Assembly: GCA_031282635.1 (NCBI GenBank)
Contig: JAITDJ010000235.1
Span: 1-33,017, forward strand
Source: Clostridiales bacterium
GTDB lineage: Bacteria; Bacillota; Clostridia; Lachnospirales; WQUN01
Length of the DNA stretch: 33,017 nucleotides
Direction of reading: 5' to 3'
A model generated the notes under the pieces. The model saw nothing but the letters and a program-made list of their open reading frames with translations, was not told the DNA's origin and did no database searches. Shown piece after piece: positions 9,909-18,804 of this stretch (positions within the stretch are counted from its first letter, which is position 1; every line of letters starts with the position of its first letter). The position numbers and the translations under genes were made by a program.

Positions 9909-11126
9909 ATAATCTCCGTCACTGAAAAAGAAAATTGCTGCGGATGCGGCGCTTGCGCCAGTGTTTGCCCCTCTGCGTGTATTAAAATGGAAGCCGATGT
10001 TGAAGGGTTTCTGTATCCGAATGCAGATAAAAAATTGTGCGCCGGCTGCGGCTTATGTGAAAAAAGCTGCCCCTGCGTAAGCACGGAACCGGAAAAGCAC
10101 TTTCCGCAAAAGGCGTTTATCGCCCAGCACACAGACAATACAATTTTACATGAAAGCACATCCGGCGGGGCTTTTACTGCGATAGCGCAACGCATACTGG
10201 CCGAAGGCGGCGTGGTTTTCGGCGCGGTATACGACAGGTCATTACATGTATTGCATGCATACGCAGAAACCGAAGACGGGATTTCCGCTTTCCGAAACAG
10301 TAAATATGCTCAGTCGGATTTGAATAATGCATTTTCTATGGTTCGAAAGTTTATAGAATCCGACCGGAGGGTATGTTTCAGTGGAACACCCTGCCAAATA
10401 GAAGGGCTGTTAAAATTTTTAGGCGGCGCTTGTCCCGGTCTGGTTACTGTGGATGTGGTCTGTCACGCTGTCCCGTCGCCACTGGTCTTCGAGAAATATA
10501 TCTCGTACATGTCGGAGAAACATGGTGCGCTGATAAAAGACGTCAAATTCCGTGATAAGAATCCATACGGCTATAAATACTCACAAATGGCTCACTATGG
10601 AAAAAATAAAGAGCTGCTTTATTACAGCGGAGTAGAAACTGATATTATGCTTCGGGCATTTTTTTCAAACATATGTGACAGACCGATTTGTTATGCCTGC
10701 AAATTCAAGAAAAGATACCGCGTCAGCGATTTTACAATTTGGGACTGCCCTGATCCAGGCCTTTATGACAAGAGTTTTGATAACGATGCCGGCGTCAGTA
10801 AAGTATTGCTGCATACAACGAAGGCAAGGGAGCTTTTCAGCGAAACGATGAATTTACGGAAGAAAGAAATCTCCGTTGACGCCGTCTGCGACAGCGATAA
10901 GCTGATGACGCAATCGGTTCGCGAAAACGCGCTCCGGCGCCGATTTTTAAAAGATTTATCCGTCAGATCCGCAAGAGAAGTATTTGAGAAATATTTTCCT
11001 GACAGCGTAAAGGTTAAAATGGAACGCGGTATACGTAAAACATGCCTGATCCTCGGGGTGTATAAGCCGATGCTCAAGTCTTTTAAGCGTGTTGGAAAGA
11101 TTGTGAAAAGGATGACGGCAACCTAA
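9909..11126 (+). CDS. 4Fe-4S ferredoxin / F420 hydrogenase-dehydrogenase beta subunit-like protein of polysaccharide loci
   Basis: Translating in frame upstream of the listed ATG (9987) gives IISVTEKENCCGCGACASVCPSACIKMEADVEGF...CAGCGLCEKSCPC: first ferredoxin motif lies before the ATG. AAGGGGG Shine-Dalgarno at ~9894-9900 is ~8 nt from ATA/ATC at 9909/9912. Confidence 0.85.
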   Translation: MISVTEKENCCGCGACASVCPSACIKMEADVEGFLYPNADKKLCAGCGLCEKSCPCVSTEPEKHFPQKAFIAQHTDNTILHESTSGGAFTAIAQRILAEGGVVFGAVYDRSLHVLHAYAETEDGISAFRNSKYAQSDLNNAFSMVRKFIESDRRVCFSGTPCQIEGLLKFLGGACPGLVTVDVVCHAVPSPLVFEKYISYMSEKHGALIKDVKFRDKNPYGYKYSQMAHYGKNKELLYYSGVETDIMLRAFFSNICDRPICYACKFKKRYRVSDFTIWDCPDPGLYDKSFDNDAGVSKVLLHTTKARELFSETMNLRKKEISVDAVCDSDKLMTQSVRENALRRRFLKDLSVRSAREVFEKYFPDSVKVKMERGIRKTCLILGVYKPMLKSFKRVGKIVKRMTAT

Positions 11127-11145
11127 ATCTAAAGGTGAAAATTTG

Positions 11146-12060
11146 ATGAAGAACATAATAGGTACACTATACGCTCCGTTGGTATCATGCGTTATTCCGA
11201 CGTACAAAAGATATAATATGTTATTGAGAGCAATTGACTCCGCCTTAAACCAGACATATCAGAATATTGAGATACTTGTGGTTGACGATAATAACCCTGA
11301 TGATGAATACAGCAAAAAGGTTAAAGAATTGGTAACAGGAATCCAAGATGCCCGAGTACGGCTTATTCGGCAAAAAAAACACATAAACGGAGCAGTTGCC
11401 CGTAATGTCGGCATACGTGAAGCATTGGGAAAATATGTCGCATTTTTAGATGATGACGATGAGTGGCTGCCTGAAAAAATAAAAAAACAGTTATTCGTAT
11501 TACGGTCTATGCCTGACTGCAGCGGTTGTACATGCCTATACATATACTCGCTGCAAGGCAGGGTGATACGGAAATGCCCGCCTTATTCAACTGACCGTTT
11601 ACAATTCAAGTTACTTATCCGAAACGTCCATACATTTACATCCACCCTATTGTTGGATCGCGCCGCGCTGTTGGAATCAGGCGGTTTCGCAGAGGAACTT
11701 TTGCGATATCAAGACGCGCAAATGCTAATCTGCTTTTTACGGAAGAATAAAATCACGGCGCTGCGCGAGCATTATGTAATTATTCATAAAGATTCGGCAA
11801 TAAATCGTATCGGATTAAGACAGCAAATTGAAATACAAGCAGTCTTTTTGGCCGCAATGAAGGATATTATAGGAACTTACAGCAAATCGGATCAGAAAAG
11901 AATATACGCGGCTTACAATTTTGAGTTGGCAATAAAAGCGGTAAAGGAAAAGAATATAATGTCTGCTTTAAGATATATAAAAAAAATAGGTTTTTACTAC
12001 CCCGCGATTATTGATTTTATCGTTCGCATAAATGATAATCGAAAAGCCCATCGGCTTTAG
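11146..12060 (+). CDS. Glycosyltransferase family 2
   Basis: VSCVIPTYKRYNMLLRAIDSALNQTYQNIEILVVDDNNPD, ARNVGIREALGKYVAFLDDDDEWLPEKI. Confidence 0.92.
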   Translation: MKNIIGTLYAPLVSCVIPTYKRYNMLLRAIDSALNQTYQNIEILVVDDNNPDDEYSKKVKELVTGIQDARVRLIRQKKHINGAVARNVGIREALGKYVAFLDDDDEWLPEKIKKQLFVLRSMPDCSGCTCLYIYSLQGRVIRKCPPYSTDRLQFKLLIRNVHTFTSTLLLDRAALLESGGFAEELLRYQDAQMLICFLRKNKITALREHYVIIHKDSAINRIGLRQQIEIQAVFLAAMKDIIGTYSKSDQKRIYAAYNFELAIKAVKEKNIMSALRYIKKIGFYYPAIIDFIVRINDNRKAHRL

Positions 12061-12093
12061 GGTATTTAAACTTCACTTGGATGAGGTAAAAAC

Positions 12094-14037
12094 ATGAAGC
12101 CATTAATAACTATCATAATTCCCATTTATAATGTTGAAAAATATCTGCGGAAATGCGTTGAAAGCGTATTGAACCAAACATACAGAAATCTTGAGGTAAT
12201 ATTGGCTGACGACGGAAGTAACGACGCCTGCGATTATATTTGTGACGAATATGCCCGGATTGATAAGAGGGTTACCGTTATACATAAACAAAACGGCGGG
12301 CTTTCCAGCGCCAGAAACGTCGGGCTTAACGTTGCCCAGGGTGAGTACATCGGCTTTGTGGACAGCGACGATTATATAGATGCGAACATGTATGAGAACT
12401 TGTATAGCGCATTATCCAAAACAGCTGCCGATATGGCGATCTGTAATTTCAAGCGGGTTGACGGCGACGGCGTAAGGGTATACGCAAAAAATGAAAAGCC
12501 GCCGCTTACAAATGCGATCTTGGTGGATTACTGTGAAATGATTCAATTGCTGTACAGATATCATGGCGTTGCAAACGCCTATAACAAGCTCTATAAAAAA
12601 AAATTGTTTGAGCGTATACGTTACCCGGACGGCAGACTCCATGAAGATGAATTTATTATACATCGCATATTACACCTGTGTGGAAGTATCGTAACTGTGC
12701 CTGATACCAGTTATTTTGCTTTATCTCGTAAAGGCAGCGTCATCTCGACCGGTTATTCCGATAAACGCTTTGAGGACAGATTGGCCGCATTTATGGACAG
12801 GGAGCAGTTTTTTAAGGATACCGGATATAGAAAATTGTGTAAATTTACGATGAGAAGTGTTTATGGTTTATTAATTGAAGCCATAGAGAGCGATTGGTAT
12901 CGCAATAACAAAAGAAATATAAAAAATGGACTTGCAGCCGGAACTGTCGTCAAACTGGCTCTGCACTTCGACTTAAGGGCGCTTAAACTGCTTTATGTTT
13001 TTAATAAGTATCCTATTGAAAAACTATTGACGTTTAAGTTCTATCTGTATTTTATGTTTAATTGTTTGAAAACGAAAAGTCCGCGGATTTTTCTCTTGGC
13101 GACCCCTACGCACGGTAACTTGGGCGATCACGCCATCACTTACGCGGAAAGAAAATTATTCAAAAAACTTGATTATCAAAAACGCTTAATTGAAGTTTCC
13201 CATGATGATTATCTGCGCAATGCTGCATGGCTGCAAACCAGAATAAAGCCGCTGGATATAATAACGATTGACGGCGGCGGGAATTTAGGCACTCTTTGGA
13301 AACATAACGACGATAAAATAACGGATATCATTACTCAATTCACGTGGAATAAAATTTTTATATTCCCGCAAACTTGCTTTTACCACCCGGGTGCGGGAAG
13401 CGCTGAACGACTTGAAAGAAATAAGCGGAAATACGCGGCATGCAAGGATTTGACCGTCTGTTTGCGAGACAAAATGTCATACGATTTCGCACGGGCTAAT
13501 TTCGATGGCGTAAAGCTTTTGTACGCGCCTGATATCGCCTTGTCGTTAAGCTGTTATATAAAAGGAAAACATTTAAATCGAAACGGCGTACTGCTGTGCC
13601 TGCGTTCAGACAGGGAAAAATCTTTGAGCGTATTGGCGCAAACGTCTATATCGGATTTTCTGATAAAAAATCAAATACCTTTTATAGAGGCGTCAACCGT
13701 GATAAAACGGCTGCTGCCTATATCATGCGCTAAACGAAAACGCGAGCTGTACCGTAAATGGCGCGAATTTAAGCGATCAAGGATTGTGGTTACGGACAGG
13801 CTTCACGGGCTGATTTTCGCAGCCATTACAGGAACACCTTGTATCGCGGTTGATAACGAAAGCGGCAAGATAAATGGCGCTTACCAGTGGATTAGCGGAC
13901 TGCGGTTTATACATTTTGCGGATCGTCCAGAATTGATAAACGCTGAGATAGCGGGTATGTACGGGGAAGCATTGGACTGCGGAAGGTTTGTATACCCTGA
14001 CACTGTAGAAAAGGAAATCAGAAATTGGCGCCTGTAA
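12094..14037 (+). CDS. Two-domain protein: glycosyltransferase family 2 fused to polysaccharide pyruvyl transferase-like domain
   Basis: N-term ITIIIPIYNVEKYLRKCVESVLNQTYRNLEVILADDGS...GYIGFVDSDDYID-like; C-term from ~13084 IFLLATPTHGNLGDHAITYAERKLF...TIDGGGNLGTLW...VVTDRLHGLIFAAITGTPCIAVDN. Confidence 0.88.
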   Translation: MKPLITIIIPIYNVEKYLRKCVESVLNQTYRNLEVILADDGSNDACDYICDEYARIDKRVTVIHKQNGGLSSARNVGLNVAQGEYIGFVDSDDYIDANMYENLYSALSKTAADMAICNFKRVDGDGVRVYAKNEKPPLTNAILVDYCEMIQLLYRYHGVANAYNKLYKKKLFERIRYPDGRLHEDEFIIHRILHLCGSIVTVPDTSYFALSRKGSVISTGYSDKRFEDRLAAFMDREQFFKDTGYRKLCKFTMRSVYGLLIEAIESDWYRNNKRNIKNGLAAGTVVKLALHFDLRALKLLYVFNKYPIEKLLTFKFYLYFMFNCLKTKSPRIFLLATPTHGNLGDHAITYAERKLFKKLDYQKRLIEVSHDDYLRNAAWLQTRIKPLDIITIDGGGNLGTLWKHNDDKITDIITQFTWNKIFIFPQTCFYHPGAGSAERLERNKRKYAACKDLTVCLRDKMSYDFARANFDGVKLLYAPDIALSLSCYIKGKHLNRNGVLLCLRSDREKSLSVLAQTSISDFLIKNQIPFIEASTVIKRLLPISCAKRKRELYRKWREFKRSRIVVTDRLHGLIFAAITGTPCIAVDNESGKINGAYQWISGLRFIHFADRPELINAEIAGMYGEALDCGRFVYPDTVEKEIRNWRL

Positions 14038-15572
14038 AAGCAATATCCGGCAGAGGAAAATTTATAATAAATTTATTTGCAAGCATCCTTGTATTTACCA
14101 CCAATGCCGCAGTCAATTTTCTCCTTACTCCTTATATTGTACACGCCATCGGTGTGGAAGCCAACGGTTTTGTGCAGTTGGCGGCGAACTTCACACAATA
14201 CATTTCACTGATCACAATCGCAGTTAGTTCCATGTCGGGCCGTTTCATTACAATAGCTATAGCAAAAGGCGATAAAGAAAAAGCTATAAGCTTCTATTCG
14301 TCAATATTTTGGGCTTATTTATTATTGTTCGGCGCTATGTTTATACCTTTTGCGGCTGCAACCGCAAAACTGGATTCGCTGATCCACATACCCGAGCGGC
14401 TTGTTTCTGAGGTTAAAGTTTTGTTTGGGTTCGGCTTCGTAAATTTTATAGCCGTGAACATAGTATCATTCTGGAATATTTCATTCTTTGTCTCAGATAA
14501 TCTGTATTTGCAGTATATAGGTAAAGCATCGACGGAACTGATTAAAGTCTTGCTGATAATATCACTGTTTTCAATGTTTACTCCAAGAATCTGGTATATG
14601 ACGGCCGCTCAGCTTATTGTGGTTCCTGTCAGTGTGTTATGGGGCATTTGGAATAAAAAAAGAGTATGCCCTGATTTAAAGGTAATAAACACACTTTTTT
14701 CGTTTGGAAGGCTGAAAGAAATTGTTGCGTCTGGTGTTTGGCGGAGTGTGCAGTCAGCGGGTGAGATGCTTCTCACAGGGCTCGATCTGCTTATATGCAA
14801 TCTATTTATAGGTTCGCCCGAAATGGGTATTCTAGCGCTGTCAAAGACCGTCCCCATGCTGGTGGCTAATTTAAACGCCCAAATTGTGTCGTCTTTCGCG
14901 CCGAAGCTGACAATCGATTACGCCAAAACACAAAAAGAATCCATTGCGCATGATTTACGGCGTTCATTTAAAATACTGGCGGTTGTCGGTACAATTCCGT
15001 TAGGCTGCCTAATTGTTTTTGGGAGTGAATTTTTTAGTTTATGGGTTCCGGGGCAGGATGCCGGAAAGCTGCAGATTTTATCTGTACTAACTTGTTTTCA
15101 GGTTGCTTTGTTGGCGGGAATCCAGCCTATCAGCAATATTTTCTCTACAGTCAATAAGGCAAAGCCGCAAGCTCTCAGTGTCCTTATAAGCGGTGTTATA
15201 AACGTCGTGATCGTGCTGGCCGCGCTGCGTTTCATAGAATACGGCGTCTATATTGTAGCGGGTACAAGCAGCATTATCGCGCTCGCACGCAATTTAATAT
15301 ATACCATACCCGCGTCTGCCGCTTATTTGGGTTTTCAGCGAAAACAGTTTTATATCGGCGTATTGTTTTCGGCTATCTGTATTTCCGTAGTCTTAATCGT
15401 CGGCGTAATCGTAAAGCTGATGCTAATACCGGACAATTGGGCGCGGTGGATTTTATCCTGCTGTATAACAGCAGGGCTGTCGCTGGCTGCAAACGCTCGC
15501 CTTATTTTGAGCGAACGCGAACGCGAAACGCTGCTTAGCCTGTTGAGCGGATTAATGAGAGGAAAGCTATGA
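14025..15572 (+). CDS. Oligosaccharide flippase (Wzx/MATE-like)
   Basis: TTG start overlapping the previous gene by 13 nt; ~12-14 TM profile; VNFLLTPYIVHAIGVEANGFVQLAANFTQYISLI. Confidence 0.85.
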   Translation: MAPVKAISGRGKFIINLFASILVFTTNAAVNFLLTPYIVHAIGVEANGFVQLAANFTQYISLITIAVSSMSGRFITIAIAKGDKEKAISFYSSIFWAYLLLFGAMFIPFAAATAKLDSLIHIPERLVSEVKVLFGFGFVNFIAVNIVSFWNISFFVSDNLYLQYIGKASTELIKVLLIISLFSMFTPRIWYMTAAQLIVVPVSVLWGIWNKKRVCPDLKVINTLFSFGRLKEIVASGVWRSVQSAGEMLLTGLDLLICNLFIGSPEMGILALSKTVPMLVANLNAQIVSSFAPKLTIDYAKTQKESIAHDLRRSFKILAVVGTIPLGCLIVFGSEFFSLWVPGQDAGKLQILSVLTCFQVALLAGIQPISNIFSTVNKAKPQALSVLISGVINVVIVLAALRFIEYGVYIVAGTSSIIALARNLIYTIPASAAYLGFQRKQFYIGVLFSAICISVVLIVGVIVKLMLIPDNWARWILSCCITAGLSLAANARLILSERERETLLSLLSGLMRGKL

Positions 15573-16645
15573 TAAAACGATTTATTGAATGCAAACTGCC
15601 ATATTATCATTGCAACTTAAAATGCGATTATTGCTATGTAATTCAGGAAAACAACAGAAATCGTGAGGAATCAGGGTTTATATACAGTGTTTCTGATATA
15701 AAAGCTGCAACTGCGAAAGAGCGATTTGAAGGCATGTGTTTTTTCTCCATATGCGCCGCCGGCGAAACGCTTGCACCGCCTGAAACCATACCTATCGCAA
15801 AAGCGTTATTGGAGAACGGGCATTTTGTAAATATAACGAACAACGGTACTATGATTGACCGGATAAAAGAACTATGTGAATTGCCAAAAGAACTTCGTAG
15901 GCGACTGCTGTTATCCTTCTCATTTCACTATTTGGAATTGGAAAAGTTTAGCTTGACCAATACATTTTTTGAGAATGTCGACGCAGTAAAAAGCGCCGCA
16001 ATTTCATTCTTTATACAGATGAACCTGTATGACGGTTATATCCCGTATATTGAAAACATCAAAAGGATATGTAAAGAAAGAGCCGGCGCCTACCCGCAAT
16101 GTCTGGTAACGCGCAGACGTACGCGCGAAGGTTATGCATTTCATTCAAATCTGCCGGCTGACGAATATATGGAATTCGGTCGACAGTTCTGTTCGCCGTT
16201 GTTTACATTTACAGCTGATAATTTCATGAAACGGCAAAAAGGATTTTGCTATGCGGGGGACTGGAGCTTTAGCCTGGATCTGGGTTCGGGTGTTATGAAA
16301 AGATGTTATCTCTTTGACAAGGGGCAGGACGTCTTCCGAAACCCATATGAATCAATTCGATTGCACGCGGTGGGCAGCCATTGTCCGTCTGCGTATTGTA
16401 TGAATGCGAGTCATTTTATTTCACAGGGCGTTATACCGGACGCGGGAGTCCCCTCATACGCGCGTTGCAGGGATCGGCCTGAAGCCGGGTGGTTTAACGA
16501 TACTGCACGTGAACTGCTGAATGGTAAGCTTTATAAATCGAATCATATGTATTCCCAAAGTAAAAAATTTTTTATAAACGCGATGGGTTACTTAGATATA
16601 AAGAATGAAATAAAACGAGCAGCCATATTATTGCCTCGCGTTTGA
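15569..16645 (+). CDS. Radical SAM protein, last gene of the polysaccharide operon
   Basis: CNLKCDYCY (CxxxCxxC), SICAAGETLAPPE (GGE-like), ITNNGT; C-terminal Cys cluster GFCYAGDWSFSLDLGSGVMKRCYLF...HCPSAYCMNASHF; 4-nt overlap with the flippase gene. Confidence 0.85.
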   Translation: MIKRFIECKLPYYHCNLKCDYCYVIQENNRNREESGFIYSVSDIKAATAKERFEGMCFFSICAAGETLAPPETIPIAKALLENGHFVNITNNGTMIDRIKELCELPKELRRRLLLSFSFHYLELEKFSLTNTFFENVDAVKSAAISFFIQMNLYDGYIPYIENIKRICKERAGAYPQCLVTRRRTREGYAFHSNLPADEYMEFGRQFCSPLFTFTADNFMKRQKGFCYAGDWSFSLDLGSGVMKRCYLFDKGQDVFRNPYESIRLHAVGSHCPSAYCMNASHFISQGVIPDAGVPSYARCRDRPEAGWFNDTARELLNGKLYKSNHMYSQSKKFFINAMGYLDIKNEIKRAAILLPRV

Positions 16646-16928
16646 TGTAATGACATAATGAACGCTTCAGGAAAAGAGTAACGCATGCGCTGACGCCAAA
16701 AAGGGGCTGCGCTGAAGCGCCCTTGTATACACAAAAGCAGTTTTTCGGCAGTTCAAAGAAAAATGCGAACACCTCGCGGGTGACTGCCACCTTCAAAGGG
16801 TTCGCATTAGTTCCTAATGGCAAAGTAACTATCTATTGATAAAATGCACCTCCGCCAAGCAAATCGTTAAAAATTGCACCGTTCTTGCACACCTCTTGAA
16901 TGGCAAAATAAAAGGGTTGAATCAATAG

Positions 16929-17382
16929 TCAACAGTTCCATTTACATTTTGCCGGATTCGGCTCGTTCTCCACCGCCACCGATTGCAGAGCGGCTGTATA
17001 GTCGCGCAGACCTCCTCTGCAATAGCCTCGTATTCTGCTTCGCTCGCGTCAAGCCCCAAGCGGTCATAGCCAACAGCGGCGGCTTGCGCCACAGAATTGT
17101 CGTCCAATTCACGAGCGGCGGCATGGCACTCGTTAAGAATGATGTTTTTGACATGAGACAGTTTGACCTTGCCGTCAATCCATGCACGGGTGGCGGCTAT
17201 CGCGTGGACGGGACGCTCGTCATTCGGATGATACTTGGAAACAAGGGGAGAATCTTCGTCTCGGCATAATCCAGCGTCCAGTTGGCAACCGTCGATTTGC
17301 TCTGAGTCTCAATGAGTCTCATGAGTGCAACAGTCAAAGGCGCGTCCGCTTTTCCATAGGTTTTGCGTAGATTCTTTGCCAT
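16929..17382 (-). pseudogene. Imm-5-like putative immunity protein, degraded (two frame changes, probable internal deletion)
   Basis: Conceptual pieces: MAKNLRKTYGKADAPLTVALMRLIETQSKSTVANWTLDYAETKILPLFPS / KYHPNDERPVHAIAATRAWIDGKVKLSHVKNIILNECHAAARELDDNSVAQAAAVGYDRLGLDASEAEYEAIAEEVCATIQPLCNR / VAVENEPNPAKCKWNC*. Confidence 0.75.
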
Positions 17383-17386
17383 ACTC

Positions 17387-17737
17387 TTAGCCTCCCAATT
17401 TCCGAATGGCTTCATCCTCGTCGGCTACAAAGTTCAGGTGCTTGCCGTTGTTGCACTCGTAGATGTAGTCGTGCAGCGGCTTGCTCGTGTATTCCGAAAA
17501 GTCTCCGATGATGGCGAGCCGGCAACGGTAGTTGACAAACTTCTGTACGACCTCTCCCGCCAAGCCTGTAGAAAGCCGGAAGAAGTGCTCACTGACGGCT
17601 TCCTTGTTGATGGCAAACTTTGTGACGTTCCGCTCATAGAAAAAAGAAACAATCAGGTCAAGCGCGGACTGCGCGTCGGTGATGAGGGGGGTGTCGCTGT
17701 GGATAACGGCGATGTCTTCGATAGTTGTTGTGGTCAT
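17387..17737 (-). CDS. DUF4180 domain-containing protein
   Basis: MTTTTIEDIAVIHSDTPLITDAQSALDLIVSFFYERNVTKFAINKEAVSEHFFRLSTGLAGEVVQKFVNYRCRLAIIGDFSEYTSKPLHDYIYECNNGKHLNFVADEDEAIRKL; start trimmed from the listed ORF. Confidence 0.75.
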   Translation of the reverse strand: MTTTTIEDIAVIHSDTPLITDAQSALDLIVSFFYERNVTKFAINKEAVSEHFFRLSTGLAGEVVQKFVNYRCRLAIIGDFSEYTSKPLHDYIYECNNGKHLNFVADEDEAIRKLGG

Positions 17738-17741
17738 AATC

Positions 17742-18005
17742 TCAATTCTTCCAATCCCACCAGTTAGTTTTGCCCTCCGGCAACTGCCTTTCGTAGTCGG
17801 CGTAATGAACCGCCAACCGATAGCAGTAGAGATCGTATCTGTCCACTTGTGTGCCTGTGGCAATACAGTCAGCAGTGTAGATGTCGTCGGGACGTTGTCC
17901 TTTCAGGTTCTCTATGGTCGGGAATTCCGCTCGTATCAGATGTTCTGTCATATTGGCTCCAATGCCGGAGATTCTTGTAATGTCTGGTTTCGAAGCCTTA
18001 CTCAT
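17742..18005 (-). CDS. Helix-hairpin-helix, Cdd1-like (pathogenicity locus) small protein
   Basis: MSKASKPDITRISGIGANMTEHLIRAEFPTIENLKGQRPDDIYTADCIATGTQVDRYDLYCYRLAVHYADY; ATG overlaps the stop of the RhuM remnant. Confidence 0.75.
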   Translation of the reverse strand: MSKASKPDITRISGIGANMTEHLIRAEFPTIENLKGQRPDDIYTADCIATGTQVDRYDLYCYRLAVHYADYERQLPEGKTNWWDWKN

Positions 18006-18744
18006 CCTTGTCTTCACCGCCTTTAAGGTACTTAGCCATCTCGCGGTCAAATTCGGAAATGTAGTCGGCATCCTGCCTGACGCGGAATTGCTCGTAAACG
18101 CCCCGGCTTTTTTCACTGCGTCATCGTGGGAAATACGCCCTTTACCTTCAATAACCTTACGGCGGTTGTTCGTAAGGAAGCGGTCGGTCTCACCGAGTCA
18201 GGTCACTGGTCTTGTTGTAGTCATAGCTGCATTGCTCAAAGATGCCCGCTATCTTCTGGTAGGCGCGGCGCTCGCTGGCGCGGATTTCGCGGATACGCTC
18301 CAGCAACTCCTCGAAATAGTCGTGTCCGAACGGTCTGCCGTTTTTCAACATCTCGTCGTTCAGAACAAAGCCTTTCTGAATGTATTCCTTGAGTGTCTTT
18401 ATCGCCCACTGCCGGAATCGCGTGGCTTTCTTGGAGTTCACACGATAGCCGACCGCGATGATGGCGTCGAGATTGTAGAAGTCCACGGAGCGCGTGACCT
18501 CACGGCTGCCCTCAGTTTGAACTATTTCCTTTTTGGAAAAAGTTGCTTCGCGTTCAAGTTCTTCTTCGTCGTAGATGTTCTTCAGGTGTTTAGCGATTGC
18601 CGGCACCTGCACATTGAAGAGTTGTTCTGCGATGGCCTTCTGCGTCATCCAGAACGTCTCGTCCTCGAAACGGACATTGACCGTGACCTTGCCGTCGTCG
18701 GTCTGGTATAGAATGATATTCCCTTCGTTACTTGGCATAGTCAC
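17998..18744 (-). pseudogene. RhuM family protein, disrupted
   Basis: Intact N-part MTMPSNEGNIILYQTDDGKVTVNVRFEDETFWMTQKAIAEQLFNVQVPAIAKHLKNIYDEEELE...GYRVNSKKATRFRQWAIKTLKEYIQKGFVLNDEML ends at SYDYNKTSDLTR*; C-part ETDRFLTNNRRKVIEGKGRISHDDAVKKA then, after another frame change, VYEQFRVRQDADYISEFDREMAKYLKGGEDKDE*. Confidence 0.8.
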
Positions 18745-18804
18745 CGGTCTCCTTTGTTTTTCTCTAAATTGCGTAAGCAGTCAGCGGCCTTATCCTCATA
18801 CCCC

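Noticed and set aside
9632-10195. 187-aa minus-strand ORF
   Set aside because: Antisense to the sugar transferase and ferredoxin-like genes; low-complexity shadow translation.
16572-16823. 83-aa minus-strand ORF at the island edge
   Set aside because: No convincing family; overlaps the radical SAM 3' end and a more protein-like plus-strand frame.
16874-17767. Plus-strand ORFs of 131 aa and 134 aa
   Set aside because: Shadows of the Imm-5-like and DUF4180 reading frames.
17881-18711. 276-aa plus-strand ORF across the island
   Set aside because: Antisense shadow of the RhuM and Cdd1 frames, which have clear family motifs on the minus strand.
16929-18744. Active toxin-immunity or defence system
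   Set aside because: The immunity-like and RhuM genes are broken and no toxin partner is visible.
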